Source: Harmonia axyridis (taxonomy: Eukaryota; Arthropoda; Insecta; Coleoptera; Coccinellidae). Taken from it: a DNA stretch of 64,000 nucleotides. Each line of letters begins with the position of its first letter. The first letter of the stretch is position 1. The notes under the pieces were generated by a model. The model saw only the letters and a program-made list of their open reading frames with translations, had not been told where the DNA came from and made no database searches. Positions 1-10,688 of this stretch are shown here, one piece after another. Position numbers and translations under genes: made by a program. The stretch covers positions 34,572,501 through 34,636,500 of the forward strand of contig NC_059501.1 of NCBI RefSeq assembly GCF_914767665.1. The letters are read 5' to 3'.

Positions 1-540
1 TCCGAGTAATAGTAGGTATACCCGATAATGGTATAATTCCAACTTAAATTTACACCACCTATTTTCAATGAGGTGTCGTATTTTTAATGAGGTGTCGTAT
101 TTTTTATTGAGGTGTCGTTTGTAGATCCTATCAACCTTTGTTAAGTTGTAGTTATTCTCAGCCGGCAGTCACCAAAGAAGTATTTTGTTTTATGATCTTG
201 TAATAACAAGATCATAAAACATAATACTTTCTCTGGAGGAACCTACACAATAGCATAGAATCACGTACAACCTCAATCAACAATGAAATCGGTCCGAAGA
301 TTCACCTAACAGTCCCAAGTTGGGAATTCCAAATTCCTAACTACCGACCGTCTCGCTACTAAGCGAGGAACGAAAGTGCCGACCTTCGTTCCTCCGCCGC
401 TGGAGTTGGTCCTCTACCTAGTCGCAACTCGTAATCGTCTACGGTTTCGTTTCCTGTAACCACAGTTACAAAATCGCGGTATTTTGGAGCGGTATTTTTC
501 TGGAGCGGTCGCGAAAGTAACGCGACTGGTAAGTAACCGG
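1..540. repeat. Repeat-rich segment with hairpins and short tandem copies
   Basis: No gene is visible. An 11-base word, gaggtgtcgta or close to it, occurs three times in tandem-like order between about 70 and 121. A long imperfect hairpin covers 172-236, with arms of about 30 bases around the word ttatgatcttgt. A second hairpin lies at 365-394 with arms gaggaacgaaag and cttcgttcctc. The word tggagcggta is duplicated near 485-510. This looks like the end of a mobile element that starts outside the window; its class is not recognisable. Confidence 0.4.
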
Positions 541-884
541 TATTCGCATCCCTAATTATTAGTAGCAGTTATTGGTAAACATGTGGGATGAACCTATGAC
601 CTTGAGAAAATTCGCAGCAATGTTGCCAGATGGGAAAATTAATAAGTTGTTAAAATTTTCATTAGTAACAGGAGGGAGCATAAGACCTGAAATTGAGAAC
701 CAAAAAGGTTTCCGCATATGACCGACTCCAGTTTCCGTGAGCAGTGGCGTCACAGAACACTAATGGTTTTACATTTTTTACATTAATAATATCATTGTTT
801 AAGGACAATGATAATATATATACAAATAGGAAACAGAAAAATGCTAAACGGTCATGGTACGAGAAGAAGAAGAAGAAGTAATCC
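541..884. other. No recognisable feature
   Basis: A+T-rich sequence without a credible gene. Short open frames here are low-complexity (runs of F and Y) and look like chance. Confidence 0.5.
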
Positions 885-1190
885 TCAGGAAAATCCAAAT
901 TATTATAAACATCCAGTTAATAAACTGTAATGAAATAATTAATTATAAGTTTTGGTACTTATTTACCCACTGTGTAGCAAAGATTAATAAAGATTTGATA
1001 AACTGATATAAGCATCACTAAAAAGTACGGTACATTAGAAACATTCGTAGAAACATAGCATTTGCGGGCAAAGGAATCTCTTATTTTCCTCCGTAACTCC
1101 AATTTAGGAACACCCAGTATAAGGAAAGAACAACCGAATTGGTAATAAAAAAAATATTTCGAGTAATTTGGTTCAAACTTCGTTATCAAA
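885..1190 (-). repeat. Dispersed repeat, inverted copy of 3505-3845
   Basis: The segment matches 3505-3845 in reverse complement. Shared words include tttggtacttttt, gattctcaggaaaatcc and aacacccagtat, in the same order. Two diverged copies in opposite orientation within 3 kb show a dispersed mobile repeat. No coding capacity is seen. Confidence 0.6.
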
Positions 1191-1203
1191 ATTCTTTTCT
1201 CAC

Positions 1204-1350
1204 CAGTGGCGACGCTAGGGAGGGGTTAAAATTTAACATACTAAGGTTAAAAGATTGGCAGAACTCTAATTTCGCTTTACTTTGGCCCCCCAAAAAAAAA
1301 TTCGGTCCTCTCATGGCCACCCCTGTTTTCGAAAGCTGGCGTCACCAATG
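1204..1350. mobile_element. 147-bp hAT-like MITE
   Basis: The ends are inverted: it starts CAGTGGCGACGC and finishes GCGTCACCAATG. The flanking 8-mers are tttctcac (1196-1203) and tttgtcac (1351-1358), alike at 7 of 8 bases. An 8-bp duplication with a CAG start is typical of hAT elements. There is no coding content, so it is a non-autonomous copy. Confidence 0.65.
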
Positions 1351-1742
1351 TTTGTCACATTATTGATATGAGTAAACTTATTCGTCAAAAAATTTTTTTT
1401 CGATTATCCACCCACACCAAGAAAAAAAATGTCTACGCCCTTGGATACATCAAAATTGAATGAGAATTCCAAAGTAAAGAAACATGGAAGGCCTGTAATG
1501 ACGGATTTCCGTTCACCAGTTTTAACGAAGGAATATCGCCTTATGCTCCTTCCAGACTCCAGTCCTTCCTGGTATTCTAAGTTCTAAGATGGATGGATTC
1601 CACTCTGATGGTTGAGCCCAAAAAACCAGATAGAAGAGGAAGAAGATTCCACTCTGTTTTCTGTGGATGAATGTAATATGTAATGAATTCTAATTTTGTT
1701 AGGCTATTTTTTTATATATCATATATGAAGCAATAATAAACA
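1351..1742. other. Upstream region of the small membrane-protein gene
   Basis: It contains no recognisable gene. The promoter and 5' UTR of the gene starting at 1743 should lie here, but I could not identify a TATA box or initiator with confidence. Confidence 0.4.
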
Positions 1743-2144
1743 ATGTCCTTCTTAAAATTCTTCTTCATACGAAGACTTATCAGAAGACATTCTAGACCTA
1801 TTGTAGAAAATAAAGCCGAGCTATGGCAAAAAAGGTTAGCGATAGGTTATATGGTAGTAGCATGGAATGCTTTAGGATTTGTTGCTTATCAAATGTTACA
1901 AGGAAAAACAGATTGGGCTGAATTTCACGGGTTGAAATCAAAAGCAGAATTGAAAATGACACAAGGTTTGAAGAATATATTTGGTAAGTGAACTTTTGAG
2001 TGTAGCACTAACTCTGTGTTATTTTCAGCTCAAAACTGTTCACAAGCGTTAGGCATTAGGAAGGCAGAAGTTTTCAAAGTTTCAGGATTGCAAATTTCAA
2101 AATATGAAATTGATTCTGAAGAAACAGAAAATAGTAATTCTTGA
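1743..2144 (+). CDS. Small single-span membrane protein, two exons (118 aa)
   Basis: Exon 1 is 1743-1983 and exon 2 is 2029-2144. The 45-bp intron has a strong donor (gtaagtg) and acceptor (ttattttcag), and joining them keeps frame, adding 38 residues to a stop at 2142. The product has a basic, hydrophobic N-terminus (FFFIRRLIRRHSR, residues 6-18), then a tryptophan-flanked membrane span at about 32-52, then a polar tail. A short basic start plus one span suggests a mitochondrial or other organelle membrane protein; this is inference. The W..R....Y....W...G...Y pattern around the span faintly recalls SMIM26, but I cannot assign the family. An A+T-rich 3' region with AATAAA at 2170 follows. 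Real coding is supported by the clean splice and the composition. Confidence 0.75.
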
Positions 2145-2169
2145 AATGCATATTACAGGAAATAGTGAT

Positions 2170-2175
2170 AATAAA
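2170..2175 (+). promoter_or_regulatory. Poly(A) signal AATAAA
   Basis: A canonical AATAAA lies 25 bases after the stop codon of the small membrane-protein gene. The 3' UTR would be very short if this one is used. Confidence 0.4.
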
Positions 2176-3149
2176 ATTAAAGAATTGTTTAAATAGACAG
2201 AAGAAACATTTTTTTTTAATGAAATGTTTATAATATTTTCTATCCTGACTGTCTTAGAGCTTTAGATGTAGTTGTGTTCTGTGTCTTCCATCACCACTTC
2301 AAGCACAATCTGCACAATACTGGATGATTGAATGGTGTTTATAACTAGATATTTTCTTCCTCAGCTTGGGGCTTAGTCTCTTAACTTTAGGTAGAGAACT
2401 ACAGGGTCCACAGGACCAATATACCCATATATTCCTTCTGATGATGTATTTTCCTTAATTGTGGGTAAATAACGCACTTGTTTAATTGTCTTCATCTGAA
2501 AACAAAATATTGAATTAACTATTTCTACATGGAGAGTCAAAGACTCGTCTCCTCATTTTTTCTATATTCTGATTCCAGTGAAGTGATCGGCATGAAATTT
2601 AGCATTGAGCTTATTAATGTTGTACATCTATACACAAAATTTCCAGATCTGTTGTTACTGACAAAAATTTTTTAGTTATTCTGTTTATATGGTTCTGATA
2701 GCGCTATCAACATGAAATTCCTCATCAAACTGTTATTATAAATAAACCTACAAAATTTCTTCTTATTTCTACTATTGTCATGAAAATATTGAGTAGTTTT
2801 TTTCATTATTGATCTTCAATTTTCTCTGGTTCTGGTGTCATTTCATATATAAATGTAAATAATTCATTTCCATCAAATACCTTTATCATGTAACAAAATT
2901 AGCGGCATTTGAGATCTGAACCTCCACTGAAATTATAAAGTTTCTAAGTCTTTCTGGATATAATTGAATTTCAGGTCGTAAACATTGTCTGAAGGACATG
3001 CCACCGACTGGACTAGATGTTGAGTCGAGTGAGGGGTGTAAAGTGCAAAACACCCACTTGGTATTTGGCATTTCCTAGTTCTAACTTCTAGATATTGCTT
3101 ACAAATTAAGTCATAATTCAATAAATTTATCGGCATTCCATTTGAAATC
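2176..3149. other. Intergenic, nothing recognised
   Basis: A+T-rich sequence with no convincing gene, terminal repeat or hairpin that I could identify. Confidence 0.45.
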
Positions 3150-3365
3150 ACCATGTATTCTCAAACCATTGATAATGTGGGACGAAATTTTTTTTCCTTT
3201 ACATGTGCTTGGCTACTTCGGCCATCTACACAGAGAATATTTAATTTTTATTCTATCGAATTCATCAACCACCACCAGACATGTACAACCTCAAGCCTAG
3301 CCAGGATTCGAACCCAGCATCACAGTCAACTCTTCAGTCCACTGTACTACCGAGGTAGTCGAGAC
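3150..3365 (-). repeat. tRNA-derived SINE (minus strand)
   Basis: On the minus strand the segment starts with a tRNA-like head at about 3365-3290. The A-box region reads CTCGGTAGTACAGTGG and the B box reads GGGTTCGAATCC (3304-3315). These are the internal RNA polymerase III promoter boxes at tRNA-like spacing. The flanks do not pair as a full tRNA acceptor stem, and the head runs into an unrelated body, as in tRNA-derived SINEs. The end near 3150 is only approximate. Confidence 0.6.
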
Positions 3366-3504
3366 GAAATTTTTGGACCTAGTCAGTGGCGTAATTAGAG
3401 TTGACTCATGGGGTTTTACCCTCACTTTGATAAAGCAAAATCTTTCAATTTTATATAACAATTTTTGACGACATTGTTTACTAATATCAATAATGTGAGA
3501 AAAA

Positions 3505-3845
3505 GAGGTTTGATAATAAAGTTTGAACCGAATTACTCAAAATAATTTTTTTTTATTACCAATTCGATTGTTATCTCATACTGGGTGTTCCTGATTGGAG
3601 TTACAAAGGAAAATGAGAGATTCCTTTGATTATTTAAAAAATAAAATAGCCCATAAACATGACCCCGTAAACGGTTTGTTTTCGAGATACAGGGTGATTC
3701 TTGTAGTCCCACATTTTTGTGATGCTTAACCAAATGATTGAATCTTTATTGATCTTCACTACAGAGTTGGTAAAAAGTACCAAAACTTATAATTAATCAC
3801 AGCTACCTGCATCTTTATATTAATTTGGATTTTCCTGAGAATCAC
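3505..3845 (+). repeat. Dispersed repeat, partner of 885-1190
   Basis: Reverse-complement match to 885-1190 over most of its length. It contains an actgggtgttcc word and a cagggtgattc word, which resemble the CAGGGTG-type ends seen elsewhere in the window. Confidence 0.55.
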
Positions 3846-4630
3846 TATAGAGAGCTGTTTGAATTTCTTTCTCGAAATCGATTGCAGATACGACAAAACT
3901 ACAACAAACCAAAAAGTTTAGTACTGAACTAGAGTTTCTTTTTAAATTTTTCTAAACTACCAGTGGTTCACAAAAAAATTATTCTGGAGGAAAGAAGCGG
4001 GCACCCTTCCAGAAAACATTCACCCTGTAGATTTGCTTTCAAAATTAGGATATCACATGATGAAAACTTTAAATTGGAATATCTATACCAATTCAAGTTA
4101 GATATCATGTGAAGGGAAGGTGCTATAAGAGAAAAACTTGAACTTTAACACCTGTATCTCAAAAATAAAGCTTTTGCGGACTCATGTGTTGTAGGACTTT
4201 TTTTCTTGAAATGATTCGAGAAAAGTGTCATTTTCATTTGTATCTCCAATTTAAGAACACCTGTTGATATAGTCAATTCAAAACTGATGTCTTCACAAAT
4301 AAATTGCAATTTTAATGAAACACAATAAATTGTACAACACATCCCAGACAATTTTTCGATGCGAATTACTCAGTTCAGTTCTTTGATAACTACATATTGA
4401 AATTTTGTGACGAGATTGATACAAAAAACCGAAATTAACGGGTAAGTGTATAGCGATGACGAATGCAAAAATCACAGATGGCAAATAAGGGGCGATGCCG
4501 AGAAAGCGGTTAGATAAAGGAAAATAATAAACCTCGGGCAAAGACGAGCTCGTAGTGCAATAAAAGTACTCATCTTGAAAGCCGTAAAGGGGCCTGATTT
4601 TTTACTGTCGTGTCGATTTGAAAGAAAGTT

Positions 4631-4870
4631 TTGGAGTATAATGATATTTTCAAGGCTTCAAAGCACTTTTGCTTGGATGACACAGAAACGACAAAAAATG
4701 ATAGAAAAAAAAATGAGGCGAAAAATTTTTACAAAAAGCTTATCAACACTATCCGACAGGAAATGCATTACGTTACCACAGATCATACAAATTCATCAAT
4801 ATTAAGATATCTTAAAAAACATGTTTTAGACCAGGCCACCGGCAGATATTTTGGCGCCCCAGAAAAATAA
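4631..4870 (+). pseudogene. Unrecognised 79-codon open frame ending in a hAT-like end
   Basis: The frame has a lysine-rich, helical look (for example KNFYKKLINTIRQEM) and could be a remnant of a mobile-element protein. At about 4836 it runs into CAGGCCACCGGCAG followed by ATTTTGGCGCCCC. This resembles the end of the large hAT-like element at 34717. The last residues before the stop are therefore probably from that inserted end. I do not recognise the protein, and it may be chance. Confidence 0.25.
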
Positions 4871-5402
4871 AATTTCGCTGCTCTTCTTTGCTGTTCATCT
4901 GGCCCAATACAGAGTTTATTCTTTATAGGCAATATAACCTACCTAATCATCGGATTTTGTAGGACTATTTTTATTTATTTATTTAATCCATAATTCTACA
5001 AATCATCATACATTGATGTTTCCATAGAATGAATATTCTCGCAAAAAAATTATTATAAAGTAAAAACACTTATGTTGAATGTGTCATTGTACAATTTTTA
5101 AGTGATCTATTCAATAATTTTGAAGATTCTTTTTCCTTTACTTCTTCTGGTAAGTTGTAAAAACTATTAAAGTGATATTTTTTATTATTTACCAGAAAAA
5201 AAAATTGTTGTCGACAGCTGAGGGCTCAGAGAACAAACATTTATTACTGAATATTTGCCAAAGTTTTTCGATTTAACGAGTTATATGTAATGAATTTGAG
5301 CACCACTATTCGGCTTTTCTTCAAACTTTTGATCAACGGATTCTTGAATTTTCTTTAAAGGAACCTCTGTTGTTTCTCTCAGGCTTTTTTTAATTTCATA
5401 TA

Positions 5403-5590
5403 CAGGGTCATTCACCGCGATGGCCTATTAGACGTTTATGGAAAACTAATCATAATTTTGTGCTGAAAATTTGCGTGTTGGGGTTTGAGACAATGATCTT
5501 TCTCCCTAAAATATGTTCAGATCTCTACAACTTCCGGTTATACCGGAAACATACTACTATGTACTTCTTTATTTCAAATGGCACTCCCAG
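5403..5590. mobile_element. 188-bp MITE flanked by TATA
   Basis: Starts CAGGGTCATTC and ends CACTCCCAG, with TATA directly on both sides (5399-5402 and 5591-5594). A second copy with the same interior, in reverse orientation, is at 16345-16528. It has no coding content. It joins the set of TATA-flanked CAGGGTG-type MITEs in this window. Confidence 0.65.
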
Positions 5591-5615
5591 TATATCATTG
5601 GACAGCTTAATTTAT

Positions 5616-6435
5616 TTATTTATTTTATTTATTCAAATGGAGTACATGACACAGGACAAACCGAAAAATATGTACTCACTAATAGTTACAGTGGTGTTTA
5701 AAGATTAAAAAAATACAAAGAGGGCGAAAAATTGTAACAATGCATTCGCAATATAAATCGATACATAATAAAAATAAAACAATTTTGCATATTACAAAGA
5801 GAAATGTTATCAATAAAGAACCGCTTCAAAATTCCAGAAAAAACCCCGAACGATTGTGAAAAAAGATCCACATTTACAAGATTGAATATCGAATTGAATG
5901 ACCTGAGGCATCTAATCAGAGGTGAATTCAGGTGATAATTTGTGGAACTTTGACTTATATGAAATAAAAATCTATTTCGCGTATTATATGATGGGACGTT
6001 GAAGGTGAGCATATCTACAAGCTCGCTACAGTCAGTGACATTTAAAATTTTGTATATGAACTTCCATCTCTTATCATTCGTTGATCTGTAAGGCTTAACA
6101 ATTTCAAATTCTTCATAATTTTTACTTGATAATTAAAGCTATTTTGATGAAATTTCCTATTTATATGCCTAATGAGCTTATTCTGAACATTTTCCAACCG
6201 ATTGATATAAACAGATATGGCACAAAAAATCTTCAGGTCTTCAGCATACATTAGAAACCTAGCAAATCTGAAGCACTGCACAATATTGTTGACATAAATA
6301 TTAAAGAGCAAAGGTCCCAAATGAGACCCTTGTGGTACTCCAGAAGTAAGATTCCTGTAAGAGGAGCAACAATCATCGATTACCACTGATTGACGTCTGT
6401 TGTTAACATAAGAAGTTATCCATCTTAGCAATTGA
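5616..6435 (-). pseudogene. Decayed jockey-like LINE, reverse transcriptase fragment
   Basis: On the minus strand, 6431-6042 encodes reverse transcriptase motifs: TSGVPQGSHLGPLLFNIYVN and then MYAEDLKIF. In the catalytic YADD box the first Asp is Glu, so the enzyme would be dead. Just after it the protein jumps to a C-terminal part, showing an internal deletion. A second frame (6012-5698) has the typical LINE C-terminal motif NVPSYNTRNRFLF, so a frameshift or stop lies between. The 3' end is an AATAAA-rich tail at about 5616-5640. It is 5' truncated, as is common for LINE copies. Confidence 0.75.
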
Positions 6436-6475
6436 TGGCAATTTCAGCAATATGATATATCATACCTTGGGGAAA

Positions 6476-6740
6476 AAATTATCGGTTCATGAGTTTATGG
6501 GATTCTAATGAAAAAAAAAAATGTGGCGACTCTCATTTTTTTGAATATTTCGGCAGAAAATTTTTTTCTCGAAAAAACCTTTTTCATTTTCTATTCTGCA
6601 AATACGTAGTATTATGAGAATGTTTGCAGTTTGGATCAAAAATGTACAGGTTGTTTATAAGAAGATCATGAACTTGGAAAACTCAAATTCATCAAAACTC
6701 AAGATTTTCAAGTTAGAACCCATGTTTTTTATTATTTCAG
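6476..6740. repeat. Dispersed repeat, inverted copy at 16034-16330
   Basis: The reverse complement of 16034-16330 matches through shared words such as gttcatgatcttct, cattttctattctg and gattctaatg. Ordinary diverged mobile repeat; class unknown. Confidence 0.55.
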
Positions 6741-6759
6741 TCGATTAAAGATGTATTTT

Positions 6760-7019
6760 AATCCCTATTTGTAGCTAGCTGGCATCAGCGCCTACAGTTA
6801 CTTAATAATCCAATGTTTTATTAAGTCACTGTAACAGCGCCTATTCGATTTCAATAACTTTAGCTTTTGGCAATGTTTTTATTTGACCACAAGGAGTGGT
6901 ATTTTCACTTAGAAAACTGTTCGTGCCAAAAAGTATGTCTTGTTTTATTATGAGTTTGAGTCCCTACAATTTAGCGCCTCGGCAAAATGTCCGGTATACT
7001 GGTCTTGGCAGCGGTTCTG
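6760..7019. repeat. hAT-like fragment, relative of 41644-41826
   Basis: The right part (gcgcctcggcaaaatgtc through ggcagcggttctg) matches the right end at 41780-41825. A CTG end and GCGCC-rich terminus fit the hAT-like families seen here. The left end is not defined. Confidence 0.45.
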
Positions 7020-7189
7020 TTTTGGACCCCTTGATTAAGATTTATCTGAAATAAACGTTCTGTGCTACTGATATTCATTTGATATATGTTTATCTGTATA
7101 CCGTCGCTTATTTGCTCTGTCGAAAATCGTCCCGTGATCAGATTTTCTTTGTTGAATGGTCCAGATGTGTACATACTCCACTGAATCTG

Positions 7190-7395
7190 GATGAAGTGAA
7201 CTATGGAGGGTAGAGATATCGGAGATAAGGAGAATAATTTCTTATGGTAGAAGTGTTGAGAAAGTGTCCTGTGGAAAAGGATGAATAGGAGACGCTAGTA
7301 TTAACTAGAGGGTATATTTGTATATTGCGGTTTCTGCAATCTGTATTAAAACAGGAAGATTATTTTCCTTATCTCTACCCTCCATAAATGAAGGA
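7190..7395. repeat. Short inverted-repeat element before NAA40
   Basis: The words ctatggagggtagagata and tatctctaccctccataa lie about 180 bases apart as inverted partners. This suggests a small foldback element. Confidence 0.45.
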
Positions 7396-7744
7396 TTAGG
7401 AGTAGTTAGACCAATACGAGCAGCCAGTGAGCAGCCGAACGCGCTAACAGATTTCTGTGATTGGACATCCCTGAAATTGAACTACAGAAATATAGGATAT
7501 TTGCCGCAAATTTTTGATATGTTTATCGTTTATGGTTATGATTCTTATATGTCTCCTATATTGTTACAGTAAATAGCAAAATATAGCAAAAACATTATTA
7601 AAATTTCACAGAATTGAAATACTGATTTTAATCCTTGTACTGGACATGTCTTTATTGGAGTAATTTTATTATCAACGATTGCTACTTTACATATTCCTAT
7701 ACTTTATTGGCGTCAAAAGCAGATTTTTATTTATTATAATTATA

Positions 7745-7750
7745 ATGGGG
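7745..7750 (+). CDS. NAA40: NAA40 coding exon 1 (6 bases)
   Basis: Codes only Met-Gly, followed by donor gtaatg. The 58-bp intron ends ttaatttcag before exon 2, which continues RKSNPKSK. The join rebuilds the MGRKS start known in the family. The donor is weaker than consensus, so this is a good inference, not a certainty. Confidence 0.7.
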
Positions 7751-10358
7751 GTAATGAATTCACCACCGAATGCAATGACTCTTAATGTTTTAAATTTATT
7801 AATTTCAGAGAAAATCAAATCCGAAAAGTAAAGAAAAAAGATTACAGAGAAAGGAGGAACAAATAAGAATAAGCCAAGCTATGCAAGCTGTAGCTTTGGC
7901 TAACAATTTAGAAGATCCAATGGAACCTTTTCCTGTTTTCAGAAATTTCAATAAAAATGGAATAAATGCTGAATTGAATGTAAAAAAAGGCAATTGTCTT
8001 GAAGAAAACGTTAAGCAATGGGCCTTCAACTTAACTAAGAAAAATATGCAACAAAAGTTAGTTATGCATTTTTCTCATTTATTGTCAAAAATATTGGTGA
8101 TCATGTAGAATAGGTATATGACCTCGAGATCCCGAAAGACGTCCAATTTTTTATGTCAAGTTAGCAGTTACGTTGCCAGATTTAAAAAAAAACACTTATT
8201 TTTTCGTTTTTATTAGGGAAGGCTTATGTCTAGCAGTGCTTCATTTCTGCTAACAAGTGCTCCATCTGATTTACAAATATGAATTTTGTTATAGCATTAA
8301 CAGACATATTCAGAATCAAAATAAATATTTAAAGGTATAGAGATAGGTAACCTATTATTATAACTGTCGGAACGGATGGCAAATATCTGATTAATTTGTC
8401 CATATGGAAAACATCGATGCCATTTTGATGTAGCACATTCAAGGGTTATATACTTAGTCTACATTAATTTCTACTGCCACCTGTACAGCCGGCGGCCAAG
8501 TGACTTGATACTTGAATCGCCAAATGAAACTGTGGCCTATCCAGAAAATTGCTATGTGCTTTTCGAAATTGGTTCGAATTATATATGATTATATGTTTAC
8601 AGGTATGAATCTTGTTCATGGGGATGGTCAGATTCAAAGAAGTTAGAAGAATTGAATGATGAAGCTGCTTGGTATCTCATTGCCAAATCAGCAGATAATG
8701 GTAATTTGCTAGGATTTTCTCATTTTAGGTTTGATATGGATGAAGGAATTGAGGTGTTATATTGGTTAGTATTGGAGTATTTACATTAGAAGATATATTT
8801 TAATTTTTTTAAAGTTTCATTACAATTTCAATTACAAAGGATTTCTAAAAAATGTACAACTAAATATATCATGCTTGATACGAATTGATAATTTTTCTGA
8901 TGAATAATTGATTTTATATTATATGACAAATAATAATAATATTGTTTATTTCATAAGTAAACATTTCCAATCCATTTTAAAATATTTCCAGATTTTTCAT
9001 TTTGACCTTAAACTTTCAAATTAGCTTCTTTTGTATGTTCTTATTACAAATTGTTTAACTAGTCTGCTGAAGAAGTAGAGCAAAATCCTTATTAATTAAT
9101 TTATATGAATCGTATAATAATAAGAATGTACTATTTGCATCAACCTTCTTAGAACAATCTACTTTTTTATTTGGTAGTTTTCCAGGTCTAATCTGTTTTT
9201 TCTTGATAATTCTTCTTTCCAGTTATGAATTGCAGTTAGAAACATCAGTTCAACGTAAGTCATTAGGAAAATTTATGATGCAAATTTTGGAATTGATTGC
9301 ATTCAAAAATGGTATGAGAAAAGTGGTTTTGACAGTATTAAAGAATAATCCTCATTCAAAATTCTTTAAAGCTATTAAGTAAGTACTCAGTTTGATATTT
9401 TTGGTTTGATTAAGCATTCAAACTATGGCAAAAGAAAATTCACATTTGTAGGAGATTTTCATAAAAATAGTGCATAATTTTTTTGTCAATATATTGAGTT
9501 CAAACTCTGAATATTAGTTTCAACTCGACAAAAAAAAAATAAATATTATAATACCCTTTCCATAAATGGTCAAATTTTGATTTCAATATAGATCTTTTCA
9601 AGAGAGATTCAATGGTTATATGCCATTAGCTTCACCAACCTTTTTTGTAGATTACAGGATAGAAATAATCAGGGCCAGCGTTAGGGGTGAAATAGTGTAG
9701 CAACCGTTTCAGGCGCCTCTATTTGAGGGTCGGCAATTCGGTTTGCTGGCCGCCTTTTCCTATTTCATCCATGATTCTTAAAGACAAGGCACCTCTATGT
9801 GTAAATAACACATGGCAGCCCAATATAAACATAATTGCCAATTACCCTCATCGAAAGAGGAATAAAATCATTATGTATTTCACAAAGGCAAAAACAACAC
9901 TACCTATGAGGAAGGTCATGTTGTTATTGATGCTTTTTCAGCAGGGACGCCGAAAAATTCTTTGCTTTAGGCGCCAAAATTACTCGTGCCGGCTCTGGAA
10001 ATAATAATAATAGAAATTTATTCTCAAAAACACAAAACATTGAATATTGATTCATATTTGGTCCAAATAATAAAATTTTGAATATTAGGTTGGAATGATT
10101 GACAAGAGACTATAATATGTATATTTATTCAGCCTTTTAAAGTACAGATTGAGCCATTGAAATGCATTTAAATATTTTTAAATTTTCAGCTATGAAGTGG
10201 ACGAGTCATCTCCTATGGATGATGAAGACGATTATTCCTACGAAATTTTGAGCAAAATAAATAAAAAATTATTACCTCCCAAAACATCAACTCCTCCTAA
10301 CCAAAATAAAATTCCGCATGTACATTCACGTTGTTGTTCTGGGCATCATCATCATTGA
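7745..10358 (+). CDS. NAA40: N-alpha-acetyltransferase 40 (histone H4/H2A), five exons, 246 aa
   Basis: Exons 7745-7750, 7809-8056, 8603-8764, 9223-9378 and 10190-10358 join in frame to 741 bases. NAA40 (Nat4/Patt1) acetylates the N-terminal serine of histones H4 and H2A in nucleus and cytosol. The start MGRK matches the family. The first coding exon is only ATG GGG; it was chosen because the exon 2 frame has no earlier Met and the next one would lose the conserved basic N-terminus. GNAT-fold signatures include WGWSDSKKLEEL, GFSHFRFD, then YCYELQLE (about 138-145) and the acetyl-CoA loop QRKSLGKF (149-156). The usual R/Q-x-x-G-x-G loop has Ser at the first Gly. The tail ends in SGHHHH. Human NAA40 is 237 aa, so length fits. 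Introns 1-4 are 58, 546, 458 and 811 bp; a hAT MITE sits in intron 4. Confidence 0.93.
7809..8056 (+). CDS. NAA40: NAA40 exon 2
   Basis: Codes residues 3-84 plus two bases of the next codon. It includes the basic N-terminal region, DPMEPFPVFRNFNKNG and WAFNLTKKNMQQ, both typical of NAA40. Donor is gttagt. Confidence 0.92.
8603..8764 (+). CDS. NAA40: NAA40 exon 3
   Basis: Codes from the split Lys through YESCSWGWSDSKKLEEL and GFSHFRFDMDEGIEVLY. Acceptor tgtttacag, donor gttagt. Confidence 0.92.
9223..9378 (+). CDS. NAA40: NAA40 exon 4
   Basis: Codes the core acetyl-CoA binding loop QRKSLGKF and VVLTVLKNNPHSKFFKA. Acceptor ctttccag, donor gtaagt. Confidence 0.92.
9670..9997. mobile_element. 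328-bp hAT MITE in NAA40 intron 4
   Basis: Starts CAGGGCCAGCG and ends GTGCCGGCTCTG. The flanking 8-mer GAAATAAT is perfect on both sides (9662-9669 and 9998-10005). An 8-bp duplication and the CAG-CTG ends identify a hAT superfamily insertion. No transposase, so non-autonomous. The exact duplication suggests a fairly recent insertion. Confidence 0.85.
10190..10358 (+). CDS. NAA40: NAA40 exon 5 and stop
   Basis: Codes NYEVDESSPMDDEDDYSYEI and an unusual His/Cys-rich tail ending in four histidines, then TGA. Human NAA40 also ends in a His/Cys-rich tail. Confidence 0.92.
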
Positions 10359-10682
10359 TGGAATTTCATTAATCTTTTTTATGTGAGGAGTATGAGACCA
10401 AGAATTAAATTTTATTAAGAACACAGTTTCATTTTTTCCTTTACCTTTTCTTTATTTTTCTATTCTTAATTCAAGAATGTGATTGTGAAAACAGTAAAAA
10501 CAAAGAATACAAGCATATCTTTGTTATATAGGTATCTACTAATAATAGAATATGTATACATGTTGAGTAATTTTTGAATTAGTATTTATCCTTTTGAAAA
10601 AATCGCGATAATTGATGCTTTAAGTTAGATATAAATATGAATGATATCCTTCATTCTGGAGATGTGTTCAGTGGGAAGTGAA

Positions 10683-10688
10683 AATAAA
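10683..10688 (+). promoter_or_regulatory. Candidate NAA40 poly(A) signal
   Basis: An AATAAA lies 325 bases after the stop. A variant ATTAAA at 10404 is nearer and could be used instead. Confidence 0.35.

Noticed and set aside
3290..3365. A functional tRNA gene
   Set aside because: Pol III boxes are present, but I could not pair an acceptor stem, and the sequence continues into a SINE-like body.
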